64,000 nt of DNA from Flavobacterium chungbukense (GCF_020805785.1 NZ_JAJGZV010000005.1:1-64000); one strand, 5' to 3'. Positions 1-9,856 are shown, counted from the first letter of the stretch. Numbers and translations are program-made. The notes: generated by a model not told the origin, from the letters alone.

Positions 1-45
1 CTGAACGATGTCTATTTAAAACTTCATTTACGCACAGAAGTTTAA
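1..45 (+). CDS. C-terminal end of a possible IS3 transposase (orfB), partial
   Basis: The first frame reads LNDVYLKLHLRTEV and then a stop at 43-45. The tail is basic, ends about 75 bases inside a putative IS3 terminal repeat, and resembles the short tail after the integrase core in IS3 OrfB proteins. Only 14 codons are visible, so the family assignment rests on the adjacent inverted repeat. The rest lies to the left of the window. Confidence 0.4.
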   Translation: MNDVYLKLHLRTEV

Positions 46-119
46 ACTCATAATTGTACTTGATTTTTCTTTCCATAAAAATGCCCCCAAATAGTGTCTA
101 ACTTTTTGGGGGCAGTTCA
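1..119 (+). mobile_element. Right end of an IS3-family (IS150-like) insertion sequence
   Basis: Read on the minus strand, the stretch from 119 inward begins TGAACTGCCCCCAAAAAGTT and continues AGACACTA, which is the style of terminal inverted repeat found in the IS150 group of IS3 elements; the outer end is the TG/CA dinucleotide typical of that family. The same bases also form a hairpin (82-91 with 103-114). Just inside lies the end of an ORF (1-45) that could be the orfB C-terminus. The other end is outside the window, so the target duplication cannot be checked. Confidence 0.55.
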
Positions 120-335
120 TTTTTAAGCTTCGGATTTTTTTGTTCTATTTAGAAAGCTCTGATTTTGTTTGTAAACAAATTGTGATGATACTATATCGTA
201 TTCCTGCGGTTGAAACCTCAGGCTATATTTTTACAATGGAATTGGATGAGTTAATTTTTGTATATTAGTTTTGATAAAGGAATTTTAAAGTTGTAGTTGT
301 TACAATTAACAATTAACAATCAACAATTATTAAAA
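120..335. other. Intergenic stretch with short A/T repeats
   Basis: No ORF with coding character is seen here. The last 40 bases before rodA's stop carry three to four imperfect copies of a CAATTAACAATT-type unit (about 302-328). This is the 3' side of the rodA operon; no clear terminator stem was found. Confidence 0.5.
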
Positions 336-1571
336 TTACCATTCATTTACTTTATTAGCATCCATTTTAAGGAAAATAAACAGCAATATGGTAAAGCCCC
401 AAAGTCCAGATCCTCCGTATGAAAAGAAGGGCAGAGGCACTCCAATAGTAGGGAAAATTCCAATTACCATAGCAATATTTACGAAGAAGTGAATAAAGAG
501 AATTCCAGCGACGCAATAGCCATAGACTCGGCTGAATTTGGTTTTCTGTCTTTCGGCTAAATAAATTACTCTTAGTAATAGTCCCACGAAAAGGGCAACA
601 ACGGTTAATGAACCAGCAAATCCCCATTCTTCACCAACTGTTGTAAAGATATAATCGGTATGTTGCTCAGGTACAAATCCGCCTTTGGTTTGTGTTCCTT
701 CAAGAAAACCTTTTCCAATCCATCCGCCAGATCCAATTGCAATTTCAGATTGGTTGGTATTATATCCAATACCTTTCATATCGACTGTTTTACCTAGTAA
801 AATATTGAAACGGTCTCTATGATGCTGTTTGAAAACATTATCAAAAACATAATCTACAGAAAACACAAAACCAGACATTAAAGCCAATAAAATTGCACTT
901 AATAACAAGTTTCGATCAACAACTCTTCCCTTGAAATGTATAATTGCCAAAACAATAAAAGCGATCCCGATAACTACATAAGGCTCTAAAACCAATGTAA
1001 GAACGAAAAGCACAATAGTTATAAAAGCCGTCCAAACATACCAAGAAGGCAATCCTTCTCTGTATAGAACAAGAATAAAAACGCTGTAAATTAAAGCACT
1101 TCCAGGATCCGGCTGAGGTAAAATTAAGATTACAGGCAAAAGCATAATTGCCAGCGCCTGAATTTGTCTATTTGTTTCTTTTAGATTAATTTGAGTATCA
1201 CTTAAGTATTTGGCTAGAGCCAATGAAGTTGCGGCTTTAGCAAACTCTGAAGGCTGTAAAGTAAAACTTCCTATCGCATACCAGCATCGCTGTCCTGCAA
1301 TTGTTTTTCCAAAAAGAAACAACCCTGCAAGAGAAAGTAAAGAGACTCCAAATATGATACTGGCGTACTTTTCGTAAAATTTACCATCAACAAAAAGTAC
1401 AACAAATATCAAAGGAATGGTACAGCAAATAAAGATTAATTGCTTTTGATAAGTTCCATCTGTAGATAAAAGAGAAGACGAATAAATATTCAGCCAACCT
1501 AAAGTTACCAGCGCAATGTAGATAAAGACACTTATCCAATCAATATTATTTTTTACACTTTGATTCTTCAT
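336..1571 (-). CDS. rodA: Rod-shape peptidoglycan glycosyltransferase RodA
   Basis: RodA is the SEDS-family polymerase that, with PBP2, builds glycan strands for cell elongation in the inner membrane. The 411-residue protein has about ten hydrophobic segments. It carries the family signatures GKTIAGQRCWY, QPSEFAK and, in the large periplasmic loop, PEQHTDYIFTTVGEEWG, which contains the conserved catalytic-loop Asp; near the end PFFSYGGSG is also typical. It is the last gene of the mreBCD-mrdA-rodA cluster, 15 bases after mrdA. The start MKNQSVKNN fits the spacing. FtsW is the only serious alternative, and the context favours RodA. Confidence 0.96.
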   Translation of the reverse strand: MKNQSVKNNIDWISVFIYIALVTLGWLNIYSSSLLSTDGTYQKQLIFICCTIPLIFVVLFVDGKFYEKYASIIFGVSLLSLAGLFLFGKTIAGQRCWYAIGSFTLQPSEFAKAATSLALAKYLSDTQINLKETNRQIQALAIMLLPVILILPQPDPGSALIYSVFILVLYREGLPSWYVWTAFITIVLFVLTLVLEPYVVIGIAFIVLAIIHFKGRVVDRNLLLSAILLALMSGFVFSVDYVFDNVFKQHHRDRFNILLGKTVDMKGIGYNTNQSEIAIGSGGWIGKGFLEGTQTKGGFVPEQHTDYIFTTVGEEWGFAGSLTVVALFVGLLLRVIYLAERQKTKFSRVYGYCVAGILFIHFFVNIAMVIGIFPTIGVPLPFFSYGGSGLWGFTILLFIFLKMDANKVNEW

Positions 1572-1586
1572 TTGAAATAATCTTTC

Positions 1587-3560
1587 TTAGTTTTTCTTAG
1601 TAGTGTCTACCGCTGTTTTTTTAACTTCAGTTTTTGGTGCGGTTGTAATTGGCGCTTTTGGTTTTACAATTTTAGCTTGTAAAGCAGAGTCTTTTGGCAC
1701 AGATTCAATTTTAAGAGCAGCGCTTATTCCGCCTAGTTTCGCATATTCAGAAAGTAAACTTTTGTTTAAGACTCTTACTTCCAAATCAGTTCTCGTAATT
1801 TTCTTTCTCAAATATTTTTCAATCATCAAACTCGCAATAGGACCTGCAACTGTTGCTCCAAAACCTCCATTTTCAATCATAACAGCAATTGCAATCTTTG
1901 GATTATCTTTTGGTGCAAAAGCCACAAAAATAGAGTGATCCTTTAGTTTTTCTCTTTTGCCGTTTATTTTAGCATAATTCTCTGCGGTTCCTGTTTTTCC
2001 GCAAATATCAATTCCTTCTACTCTAAGCGCGTAAGCTGTACCTTTATTGTATACATCAAATAATCCGCTAATAACTGGCGGGAAATATTTTTGATCAATT
2101 GAAGTCACATGTTTTGTTGTGAACTTTTCATCTATTTTTTCTCCTTCAATTTTTTTAATGATATGAGGAGTATAGTAATAACCTTGATTGGCAACAGTTG
2201 CCATCATATTAGCTAGCTGAATAGGCGTCATCAAAACCTCTCCCTGACCAATTGCATTCGATACAATGGTGGAGCTTCTCCATCCTCCGTTAGGATAAAT
2301 TCTCTTATATGTTTTTGAAGTTGGAATATTACCTCTTTTTCCAATAGGTAAATCATAACCCATAAATTGTCCTAAACCAAAACTTTTTACGTGATCACTC
2401 CAAACATCTACGGCTTTGCCTGGATCTTTATACTTATTGATCGTAAGCATATAAGCTTGACCAAAATAGGTGTTACAAGAGTTATAAATTCCGTTATGCA
2501 ATTGATGTGGTCCAAAACCGTGACATTTCATAAATCGGCCACCACCATAACTAAAACCATGATGACACATAAAAGTCGTTTGTTCATTTACAACACCTTC
2601 TTGAAGAGCAATTAAACCAGTTAGGATTTTAAAAGGAGAACCTGGAGGATATTCTGCTAAAAGACCTCTGTCATATAATGGTTTTGCAATAGAATCGTAA
2701 TATAAAAGCGTGTAATTCTTAGATCTTTGGCGTCCAACAAGAATTCCGGGATCGTAAGAAGGAGCGGTTACAAGTGCTAAAATTTCGCCAGATTTAGGTT
2801 CGATAGCAACAATTCCACCTCTTTTATTGATCATTAATTCTTCGCCATATTTTTGAAGTTCAGCATCAATGGTCAAATTAATGTCTTCTCCAGCAACAGC
2901 AATAGTATCGTATTTTCCTTCTTTGTAAGGGCCTATTTCTCGGTTGTATTTATCTTTCTGAATATATTTTACACCTTTAATTCCCCGTAAAGTTTCTTCG
3001 TAGCTTTGTTCTACACCTTGTTTTCCAATTAAATCTCCGCTGTTATAGTATGGATTTTTGGCAATTAATTTTTCATTAACCTGAGTAATGAAGCCAAAAA
3101 TGTTTGCACCATAGTCTACCTCATAATCACGCAATGATCTTTTTTGAAAATAGAAACCTTCATATTTTCTTATTTTTTCTTGAAAAGCGGCAAATTCATT
3201 TTTATTTAACTGAGATAAAAATACAGAAGGAAGTCTAGGGCTGTAAACTTTTGCCTTTTCGATTCGTTTATGGTATTCTTCTTGAGTTATGTTTAAAAGT
3301 GCGCAAAACTCTGCAATATTAAGGTCTTTTTTTATTTCCCTCGGAATAACCATAATATCATATGAAGCCTGATTTGCAACAAGAAGTTTGCCGTTACGAT
3401 CATAAATATATCCTCTTTCAGGATAATCATACACTTTTTTGATCGCGTTATTTTCCGATTTCAATTTGAAAGAATCATCGATAACTTGAAGGTAGAAGAT
3501 TCTGATCACTAGCAAAGATGCTGCAATAATAATTATAGTGGGCAGCAGAACTTTTCTCAT
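1587..3560 (-). CDS. mrdA: Penicillin-binding protein 2, peptidoglycan transpeptidase
   Basis: This is the elongation-specific class B PBP that crosslinks peptidoglycan together with RodA. Of 657 residues, the first 25 hold one membrane anchor, followed by a PBP dimerisation domain and the transpeptidase domain. The active-site motifs are complete: SPFK (Ser308 as nucleophile), SCN (361-363) and KTGT (522-525). The C-terminal 60 residues are Lys/Pro/Thr-rich and probably disordered, making it slightly longer than E. coli PBP2. Its start overlaps the mreD stop by 4 bases, indicating translational coupling. Confidence 0.96.
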   Translation of the reverse strand: MRKVLLPTIIIIAASLLVIRIFYLQVIDDSFKLKSENNAIKKVYDYPERGYIYDRNGKLLVANQASYDIMVIPREIKKDLNIAEFCALLNITQEEYHKRIEKAKVYSPRLPSVFLSQLNKNEFAAFQEKIRKYEGFYFQKRSLRDYEVDYGANIFGFITQVNEKLIAKNPYYNSGDLIGKQGVEQSYEETLRGIKGVKYIQKDKYNREIGPYKEGKYDTIAVAGEDINLTIDAELQKYGEELMINKRGGIVAIEPKSGEILALVTAPSYDPGILVGRQRSKNYTLLYYDSIAKPLYDRGLLAEYPPGSPFKILTGLIALQEGVVNEQTTFMCHHGFSYGGGRFMKCHGFGPHQLHNGIYNSCNTYFGQAYMLTINKYKDPGKAVDVWSDHVKSFGLGQFMGYDLPIGKRGNIPTSKTYKRIYPNGGWRSSTIVSNAIGQGEVLMTPIQLANMMATVANQGYYYTPHIIKKIEGEKIDEKFTTKHVTSIDQKYFPPVISGLFDVYNKGTAYALRVEGIDICGKTGTAENYAKINGKREKLKDHSIFVAFAPKDNPKIAIAVMIENGGFGATVAGPIASLMIEKYLRKKITRTDLEVRVLNKSLLSEYAKLGGISAALKIESVPKDSALQAKIVKPKAPITTAPKTEVKKTAVDTTKKN

Positions 3561-4063
3561 CGTTTATTGGGCTTAATAAGATAAATTATTATTATAGAGG
3601 TAATTATCGTGAAAATAGAGCTAAATAACGTTCGGAGTAAAATGTCCCAAATAAAATTGAACTGGAAGGCTAGTAGTACAAATAAAACAATGTGATGCAT
3701 TAAAACCGAAACCAATATAAATGAAAATCGTTCTGGCGTTAAAGAGTCATTCAGTTTAATAGTCTGGTATTCATAACTTAATCCAAACGAAAATTTAAAA
3801 ATATAAGGCCTATAGTAAGCTAAGATAACACAGGCAGTCGCGTGTATTCCGCCCGAATTACAAAACATATCCATTGTTAATCCAAGTAAAAAACTCGAAA
3901 GAATCAGACCGGCTTTATTACTGTTTACAGGATAAAGAATAATGTATAAAATATACGGAAAAGGACTTATGTATCCTAAGAAATTCATATTGTTGAAAAT
4001 AACAATCTGAATTGCTAGCAGTATAATAAATCGAAAAATATTGAGTAACACTGCGCTATTCAT
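3557..4063 (-). CDS. mreD: Rod shape-determining protein MreD
   Basis: A 168-residue membrane protein with about five hydrophobic segments and little else conserved, as usual for MreD, the inner-membrane partner linking MreC to the elongasome. Identity rests on size, topology and exact position between mreC and mrdA. It overlaps mreC by 8 bases and mrdA by 4 bases. MreD sequences diverge strongly in Bacteroidetes, so order is the main evidence. Confidence 0.9.
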   Translation of the reverse strand: MNSAVLLNIFRFIILLAIQIVIFNNMNFLGYISPFPYILYIILYPVNSNKAGLILSSFLLGLTMDMFCNSGGIHATACVILAYYRPYIFKFSFGLSYEYQTIKLNDSLTPERFSFILVSVLMHHIVLFVLLAFQFNFIWDILLRTLFSSIFTIITSIIIIYLIKPNKR

Positions 4064-4880
4064 CTTTTCCTTTTTTTTCTAAATTAATAAGTTCTTCTCT
4101 GTCCTTGCTTTTGATAATATAAACGTGTCCTAAGTTTGTCATGTCATTAAATAGCTTGACTTTTATAACATAAAAACTTGTTTGCGTTTCTTTGTAAATG
4201 GTTTCAACAGTTCCGATATTAATCCCTTCTGGGAAAATTACAGATTGTCCACCAGTTACAATAGTGTCACCTTTTCTAACAGAAGCTAATCTTGGAACGT
4301 CTTTAAGTTGTACAAAACCTGTGCTAGCTCCATCCCACGTCAAAGAACCAAAATGATTTGATTTTTTTAACTTGGCATTAATCTGAGATTTCATATTCAG
4401 AATACTGATGACAGTAGAATATCTTGGTGATGTATTGTCCACAATACCAACAATTCCTAAACTGTTTATTACTCCCATATCTGGTTTTACTCCTTCGTTA
4501 GAACCAGAGTTTAAAGTAATAAAGTTTTCGTGCGTGCTGTATGTGTTATGAATTACTTTTGAAACAATGATATCAGCAGGTTTTACACCTTTGATAGTAT
4601 CAGGTAAAGGTAATTTTGTAGTGTCTTCTTTATTGAATAAAAGACTTTTTAATCTTGCGTTCTCAAGTACAAGTTCGTCGTTTTCAGCTCTTAAATTCAA
4701 GTATTCATTAACACGATTGATTTTTTCATAAACTCCGCCGCTTAAAAAATTAGCTGAATTTATTACTCTGCTTCTGTGAAAGGAATGGGACTGAATAGTG
4801 AGTCCTAACGAAATACCTAAAAGCAGCAAAAACAGCAATCGATTACTGTTTCTTATAATGAAATTAAATATTTGCTGCAT
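4056..4880 (-). CDS. mreC: Rod shape-determining protein MreC
   Basis: MreC is a bitopic inner-membrane protein whose periplasmic part activates PBP2-RodA. The 274-residue protein has an N-terminal membrane segment (about residues 13-28), a short coiled coil rich in Glu, Asn and Leu (about 55-85), then the beta-rich MreC domain with motifs such as ITLNSGSNEGVKPDMGV and GDTIVTGGQS. It overlaps mreD and lies 111 bases downstream of mreB. Confidence 0.95.
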   Translation of the reverse strand: MQQIFNFIIRNSNRLLFLLLLGISLGLTIQSHSFHRSRVINSANFLSGGVYEKINRVNEYLNLRAENDELVLENARLKSLLFNKEDTTKLPLPDTIKGVKPADIIVSKVIHNTYSTHENFITLNSGSNEGVKPDMGVINSLGIVGIVDNTSPRYSTVISILNMKSQINAKLKKSNHFGSLTWDGASTGFVQLKDVPRLASVRKGDTIVTGGQSVIFPEGINIGTVETIYKETQTSFYVIKVKLFNDMTNLGHVYIIKSKDREELINLEKKGKDE

Positions 4881-4991
4881 TTCTTGTCTGGTTATTTTGT
4901 TTCAGGATATGCTTTAAGGTTTCAAGTTTTACAAGGGTCAAATATTAAAAATTCAACCCTTATAAAAGTAAATTGATTGTTATTTTGAATC

Positions 4992-6020
4992 TTATTTGAT
5001 TAAGATACTTTTAAATTTTGCAATATTTTTAAGTGCCATCCCTGTACCGCGAACAACAGCTCTTAATGGATCTTCTGCAATATAAACAGGTAAATCTGTT
5101 TTTTGAGAGATACGTTTGTCAAGACCTCTTAACATAGATCCACCACCAGCTAAATAAATACCAGTATTGTAGATATCTGCTGCTAACTCTGGTGGAGTCT
5201 GAGATAATGTTTCCATTACTGCATCCTCGATACGCTGAATAGATTTGTCTAACGCTTTCGCAATTTCGCGGTAAGAAACATCAACTTGTTTTGGTTTTCC
5301 AGTAAGTAAATCTCTACCTTGAACTGACATATCTTCTGGCGGTCCGTCTAAATCTTCGATAGCCGCTCCAATTTGAATTTTAATTTTCTCAGCAGTGCTT
5401 TCTCCAACAAATAAATTGTGTTGTGTACGCATATAGTACACAATATCATTTGTGAAAACGTCACCTGCAATTTTTACAGATTTGTCGCAAACAATACCTC
5501 CTAATGCGATTACAGCAATTTCAGTTGTACCACCTCCGATATCAACAATCATGTTTCCTTTTGGTTGCATGATGTCAATTCCAATACCGATTGCTGCGGC
5601 CATTGGTTCGTGAATTAAGTAAACTTCTTTTCCATTTACTCTTTCACAAGATTCTTTTACTGCACGCATTTCAACCTCAGTAATTCCAGAAGGAATACAA
5701 ACTACCATTCTTAATGCTGGAGTAAACATTCTCTTTTTTAACGCAGGAATGCTTTTAATGAACATATTGATCATTTTTTCAGACGCGTCAAAATCGGCAA
5801 TTACACCATCTTTCAAAGGCCTTATGGTCTTGATGTTTTCATGCGTTTTACCTTGCATCATGTTGGCTTCTTTACCAACAGCGATGATTTTGCCTGATAC
5901 TCTGTCGCGTGCTACGATAGAGGGGCTGTCAATAACAACTTTATCATTGTGGATGATTAAAGTGTTTGCGGTACCAAGGTCTATTGCAATATCCTCGGTC
6001 ATGAAATCAAAAAATCCCAT
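4992..6020 (-). CDS. mreB: Rod shape-determining actin homologue MreB
   Basis: MreB is the bacterial actin that orients the cell-wall elongation machinery under the membrane. All actin-fold nucleotide motifs are visible in the 342 residues: phosphate 1 DLGTANT (14-20), phosphate 2 DIGGGTTE (160-167), and the adenosine motif AGGGSMLRG near residue 300. The N-terminal MGFFDFMTED is amphipathic enough to act as membrane contact. First gene of the mreBCD-mrdA-rodA cluster; its length is normal for the family. Confidence 0.98.
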   Translation of the reverse strand: MGFFDFMTEDIAIDLGTANTLIIHNDKVVIDSPSIVARDRVSGKIIAVGKEANMMQGKTHENIKTIRPLKDGVIADFDASEKMINMFIKSIPALKKRMFTPALRMVVCIPSGITEVEMRAVKESCERVNGKEVYLIHEPMAAAIGIGIDIMQPKGNMIVDIGGGTTEIAVIALGGIVCDKSVKIAGDVFTNDIVYYMRTQHNLFVGESTAEKIKIQIGAAIEDLDGPPEDMSVQGRDLLTGKPKQVDVSYREIAKALDKSIQRIEDAVMETLSQTPPELAADIYNTGIYLAGGGSMLRGLDKRISQKTDLPVYIAEDPLRAVVRGTGMALKNIAKFKSILIK

Positions 6021-6076
6021 AAGTTTTTTAGGGGTTTAAAATGTTATAAATTATTTATCGAACAAAGTTAAACAAA

Positions 6077-7603
6077 TTAATGTTTAAAATGACGAGTTCC
6101 AGTAAATACCATTGCAAGATTATTTTCATTGCAATAATTTATGCTTAATTCGTCTTTTATTGAACCTCCTGGCTGAATTACAGCTGTAATTCCTGCTTTT
6201 TTAGCCAATTCTACACAATCCGGAAATGGGAAAAATGCATCACTTGCCATTGAAGCACCGTTCAAATCAAATCCAAAAGCTTTTGCTTTGTCGACAGCTT
6301 GTATTAAAGCGTCAACTCTTGAAGTCTGACCTGTACCAGAAGAAATCAATGTTCCGTTTTTAGCAAATACAATAGTGTTTGATTTTGTATTCTTGCAGAT
6401 TTTAGAAGCAAAGATCAAATCTTCGATCTCTTGAGCAGTAGGTTCTGTAATTGTAACGGTTTTTAAATGCTCTTTATTATCCGTAATATTATTTCTGTCT
6501 TGAATTAACAAACCATTAAGACAAGTTCTTACTTGACGAGCTGGTAATTCAACTTCGTTTTGAACAAGAATAATTCTGTTCTTTTTCTCTTGTAAAACGT
6601 TGATAGCCTCATTATCATAAGATGGAGCAATTACTACTTCGCAGAATAATTTGTTGATTTCCTGAGCTGTTTCTAAATCAATTTTGGTATTAGAAATTAA
6701 CACTCCGCCAAAAGCAGAAGTTGGATCACAAGCTAAAGCTGCTAAGTAAGCCTCGCTGATTGTTTTTCTAGAAGCCAATCCGCAAGCATTATTGTGTTTT
6801 AGAATCGCAAATGTTGGTCCGTCAGTTTTAAATTCAGCAATTAAATTTACTGCAGCGTCAACATCTAATAAGTTGTTGTATGATAATTCTTTTCCGTGAA
6901 CTTTTTTGAACATTGCGTCAAAATCTCCAAAGAAGAATCCTTTTTGGTGAGGGTTTTCACCATATCTTAAAACTTGACCATCTGCAATACTTTCTTTGTA
7001 GATAGTTTCGTCTGTATTGAAATAATTAAAAATAGCTCCATCATAGTGAGATGAAACATGGAATGCTTTAGTAGCCAACAATCTTCTGTTTTCTAGAGTT
7101 GTTGCTCCGTCTTGTTCTGTGATTAAATCTAAAAGCAAGCTGTACTCATTAACAGAAGCAACAATTACAGTGTCTTTGAAATTTTTAGCACCAGCACGAA
7201 TTAATGAAATTCCACCGATATCAATTTTTTCGATAATATCTTGTTCACTTGCACCAGAAGCAACCGTTTTTTCAAAAGGATACAAATCAACAATTACTAA
7301 ATCAATTTGAGGAATGTCAAATTCTTTCATTTGCTGAACATCGCTTTCGTTGTCCTGACGATTTAAAATTCCACCAAAAATCTTTGGATGTAAAGTTTTT
7401 ACTCTTCCTCCAAGAATTTCAGGAAATGAAGTAATATCTTCAACAGGAACTACTGGAATTCCAAGGTTTTTAATAAAATCTTCTGTTCCTCCAGTTGAGT
7501 AAAGTGTTACATTTTGTTCGTGTAATTTTCTAACAATTGGTTCTAATCCATCTTTAGAAAAAACAGAAATTAATGCTGATTGTATTTTTTTTGTTGTGCT
7601 CAT
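6077..7603 (-). CDS. purH: Bifunctional AICAR transformylase / IMP cyclohydrolase
   Basis: PurH catalyses the last two steps of de novo IMP synthesis. The N-terminal MGS-like cyclohydrolase domain carries YSTGGT, ILGGRVKTLHPKIFGG and the RAGAKN motif; the C-terminal transformylase domain has LRYGENPHQ and the KHNNACG motif with its catalytic Lys-His pair, and ends with TGTRHFKH. I chose the Met at 7603 (MSTTKKIQS), giving 508 residues; an in-frame Met nine codons upstream adds an unconserved extension. It stands apart from mreB and is probably transcribed on its own. Confidence 0.97.
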   Translation of the reverse strand: MSTTKKIQSALISVFSKDGLEPIVRKLHEQNVTLYSTGGTEDFIKNLGIPVVPVEDITSFPEILGGRVKTLHPKIFGGILNRQDNESDVQQMKEFDIPQIDLVIVDLYPFEKTVASGASEQDIIEKIDIGGISLIRAGAKNFKDTVIVASVNEYSLLLDLITEQDGATTLENRRLLATKAFHVSSHYDGAIFNYFNTDETIYKESIADGQVLRYGENPHQKGFFFGDFDAMFKKVHGKELSYNNLLDVDAAVNLIAEFKTDGPTFAILKHNNACGLASRKTISEAYLAALACDPTSAFGGVLISNTKIDLETAQEINKLFCEVVIAPSYDNEAINVLQEKKNRIILVQNEVELPARQVRTCLNGLLIQDRNNITDNKEHLKTVTITEPTAQEIEDLIFASKICKNTKSNTIVFAKNGTLISSGTGQTSRVDALIQAVDKAKAFGFDLNGASMASDAFFPFPDCVELAKKAGITAVIQPGGSIKDELSINYCNENNLAMVFTGTRHFKH

Positions 7604-7767
7604 TGTGTAGTTATGATTTTGAGACTGCAAAAGTAGTTTTTTTATATATTATTTTAAAGAAATTAATGTAACATTATGCTAAAAAAATCTACTGATGAGT
7701 AAGTTAACTTTTATTAGGTTTTTGAATTTAAATTATTGAATTTTACTTTATTGAAAAATACGAAAAT

Positions 7768-9015
7768 ATGCTTGTTTATCTTAGATTATTAAAAGAAAGT
7801 TTGAGTTTCGCCATTAATGCTTTGCGAAATAATAAATTGAGAACTTTGTTGTCTTTATTAGGCGTGACTATTGGTATTTTTTCAATTATTGCGGTCTTGG
7901 CGGCAGTTGATTCTTTAGATAAAAAGATTTCGAAAGATCTAAGCAGTTTAGATAAAAATACAATTTATTTAATGAAGTTCTGCTTCGGACCATCTAATAT
8001 TCCGCAATGGAAACGCGAACAATTTCCAAATGTAAAGTACGACGAATATATAGGCTTGAAAAATTCGATGAATAATACCGATCAAGTCGGATACCAGCTT
8101 TTTGTAAATAGAGAAAGTTTAAAGTACGATTCTAAAACAGTCAGCGATGTAAATATTATTCCGTCTTCAAACGAAATGGTCGATATCGATGGGTTGAGTT
8201 TTGATAAAGGAAGATTTTACAATGAATCTGAATCTAATTCGGGAACTCCAGTTATTGTCTTAGGATATGATATAGCTGACGGACTTTTCGGGACAAGCGA
8301 TCCGATTGGGAAAAATATTCGTTTATACGGACAGCGTTTTACTGTAATTGGTGTAATGGCAAAGCAGGGTGCAGGTTTCTTTGGAGACAGTAATGATACT
8401 TCTGTTTATCTTCCTGCTAATTTTTTAAGAAGAATGTATGGCGATAGCGATGCGATGACGCCTGTAATTGTCTTGAAGCCTGAAAAAGGGGTTGATATGG
8501 AGGCGTACAAAGCAGAAGTAGCACAAAAATTAAGAGCAATACGCGGAATGAAAGCAGGAGAAATGGATAATTTCTTTATCAATGTTCTTTCTGGATTTAC
8601 CGATTTCATAGACGGTATTTTAGGTCAGATGAATGTAGTAGGATGGATCATCAGCGGATTTTCTCTTCTTGTTGGTGGTTTCGGAATTGCAAATATTATG
8701 TTTGTTTCGGTTAAAGAAAGGACTAATCTTATCGGAATTCAAAAATCACTTGGCGCAAAAAATAAATTTATCTTATTCCAATTTTTGTTTGAAGCAGTAA
8801 TCTTGTCTGTTATTGGAGGAATTATTGGTCTTTTAATGGTTTGGGGAATTGCTTTTCTGCTAACAAAGTTATTGGACTTTGAATTTGTTCTAAGTTTAAG
8901 TAATATCCTTTTAGGTACTGGTTTAGCGGCATTTATTGGTTTGGTGTCTGGAATTCTTCCCGCAGTTTCTGCAGCAAAACTTGATCCCGTAGAGGCGATT
9001 AGAACGGGAATGTAG
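7768..9015 (+). CDS. ABC transporter permease, MacB/FtsX type
   Basis: A 415-residue inner-membrane permease of the MacB-PCD plus FtsX architecture: a first membrane helix at about 20-48 (the run LLSLLGVTIGIFSIIAVLA), a large periplasmic domain (about 50-270), then three membrane helices within the FtsX domain (about 285-405). The conserved ending LDPVEAIRTGM is visible. No ATPase partner gene is adjacent, so it must work with an ATPase encoded elsewhere. The substrate cannot be deduced; such permeases in this phylum often serve efflux or lipoprotein-related tasks. Confidence 0.9.
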   Translation: MLVYLRLLKESLSFAINALRNNKLRTLLSLLGVTIGIFSIIAVLAAVDSLDKKISKDLSSLDKNTIYLMKFCFGPSNIPQWKREQFPNVKYDEYIGLKNSMNNTDQVGYQLFVNRESLKYDSKTVSDVNIIPSSNEMVDIDGLSFDKGRFYNESESNSGTPVIVLGYDIADGLFGTSDPIGKNIRLYGQRFTVIGVMAKQGAGFFGDSNDTSVYLPANFLRRMYGDSDAMTPVIVLKPEKGVDMEAYKAEVAQKLRAIRGMKAGEMDNFFINVLSGFTDFIDGILGQMNVVGWIISGFSLLVGGFGIANIMFVSVKERTNLIGIQKSLGAKNKFILFQFLFEAVILSVIGGIIGLLMVWGIAFLLTKLLDFEFVLSLSNILLGTGLAAFIGLVSGILPAVSAAKLDPVEAIRTGM

Positions 9016-9115
9016 TTGTTTAAGATACAAAGGTTCTGAGGTGCTAAGATTCTAAGGTTTTTAGTGACAAAGGTTCAGAGAAACAAAGTTGCAAAGGTTT
9101 TTAAGCTTTGGTGCT
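9016..9115. repeat. Short CAAAGGTT-type tandem repeat tract
   Basis: Immediately after the permease stop there are several imperfect copies of a unit like ACAAAGGTTCTGAGG / CTAAGATTCTAAGG / ACAAAGGTTCAGAG / ACAAAGTTGCAAAGG. A related unit recurs at 26393-26430 after the DUF5686 gene, so this is a dispersed intergenic repeat rather than part of a gene. Confidence 0.6.
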
Positions 9116-9205
9116 GTTTCAACTAAATTTGGAATTTTTAATGAATTGCCTCTAGCTTTTGCTGGAGAATTATTTTAAGATTAGAAAGAGACTTTAGTCG
9201 AATTT

Positions 9206-9826
9206 TTATAGCTCATTTTTTTGAAGTTTTGGTTTTATAAAGGGAAGTGTGATTCTGTCTTCATTCCATTTTATATCTTCATAATTATAGTACTCATTTC
9301 TCTTCTTGTATTTTAGAACGGTATCTTCTTCTTGTGTTGTTCTTCTAATTTTGTAAGCTTCTAGTTTATTTGCAAAATTAAGAATTGATGTATTTTTTAT
9401 TGTGTCATTTTGAGATGCAATAATTAATCTTTGTTTATTTTTTTCTTTACTAAGAATGTTTAGAGAAAGAAAATCATTTACATTTGAAGGTGGGAGTTTG
9501 ATTAAATCTATAGGTTCTAATTTTAATAGGTATGGAATAGTATCAGTTTCGATTGTAGTTCTGCATATTCTCGGAATGTATTCTATTTGATAAAAGAAAA
9601 GGTTTCCTTTTTTGTCTATTAAAATTTGATTTTGGCAATAAAAACCTTTTCTAAGAAATACTACAGTTTTACTGTTGCTTTTTTTCAAGGAATCAATATA
9701 GTTTTGAAGTTTTCTGTCTTCATAAGAAATAATGTAATCTTTATTTTTTACGGCAGTTTCTTCTTTTTTCTTTTCACAATTCAAAAAGAAGAAACAAATT
9801 ATAAAACCAATAAAAATTCTTTTCAT
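9206..9826 (-). CDS. Hypothetical lipoprotein
   Basis: I do not recognise a family. Using the Met at 9826 gives a clean signal peptide, MKRIFIGFIICFFFLNC, with a lipobox-like end (Cys17) followed by a charged linker EKKKEE; the upstream in-frame Met at 9865 would bury this signal, so I reject it. The mature part (about 190 residues) is Lys- and Ile-rich with no motif I can name; it contains a pair of cysteines around YCQN and CRTT that could form a disulfide. It probably faces the periplasm or sits in the outer membrane. Base composition is more AT-rich than neighbouring housekeeping genes. Confidence 0.65.
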   Translation of the reverse strand: MKRIFIGFIICFFFLNCEKKKEETAVKNKDYIISYEDRKLQNYIDSLKKSNSKTVVFLRKGFYCQNQILIDKKGNLFFYQIEYIPRICRTTIETDTIPYLLKLEPIDLIKLPPSNVNDFLSLNILSKEKNKQRLIIASQNDTIKNTSILNFANKLEAYKIRRTTQEEDTVLKYKKRNEYYNYEDIKWNEDRITLPFIKPKLQKNEL

Positions 9827-9856
9827 AAAAATCAGATTTAAAATAAAGATATAAAA

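Noticed and set aside
2391..2615. Plus-strand ORF within mrdA
   Set aside because: It is an opposite-strand shadow of the penicillin-binding protein gene, with no start signals or recognisable protein features.
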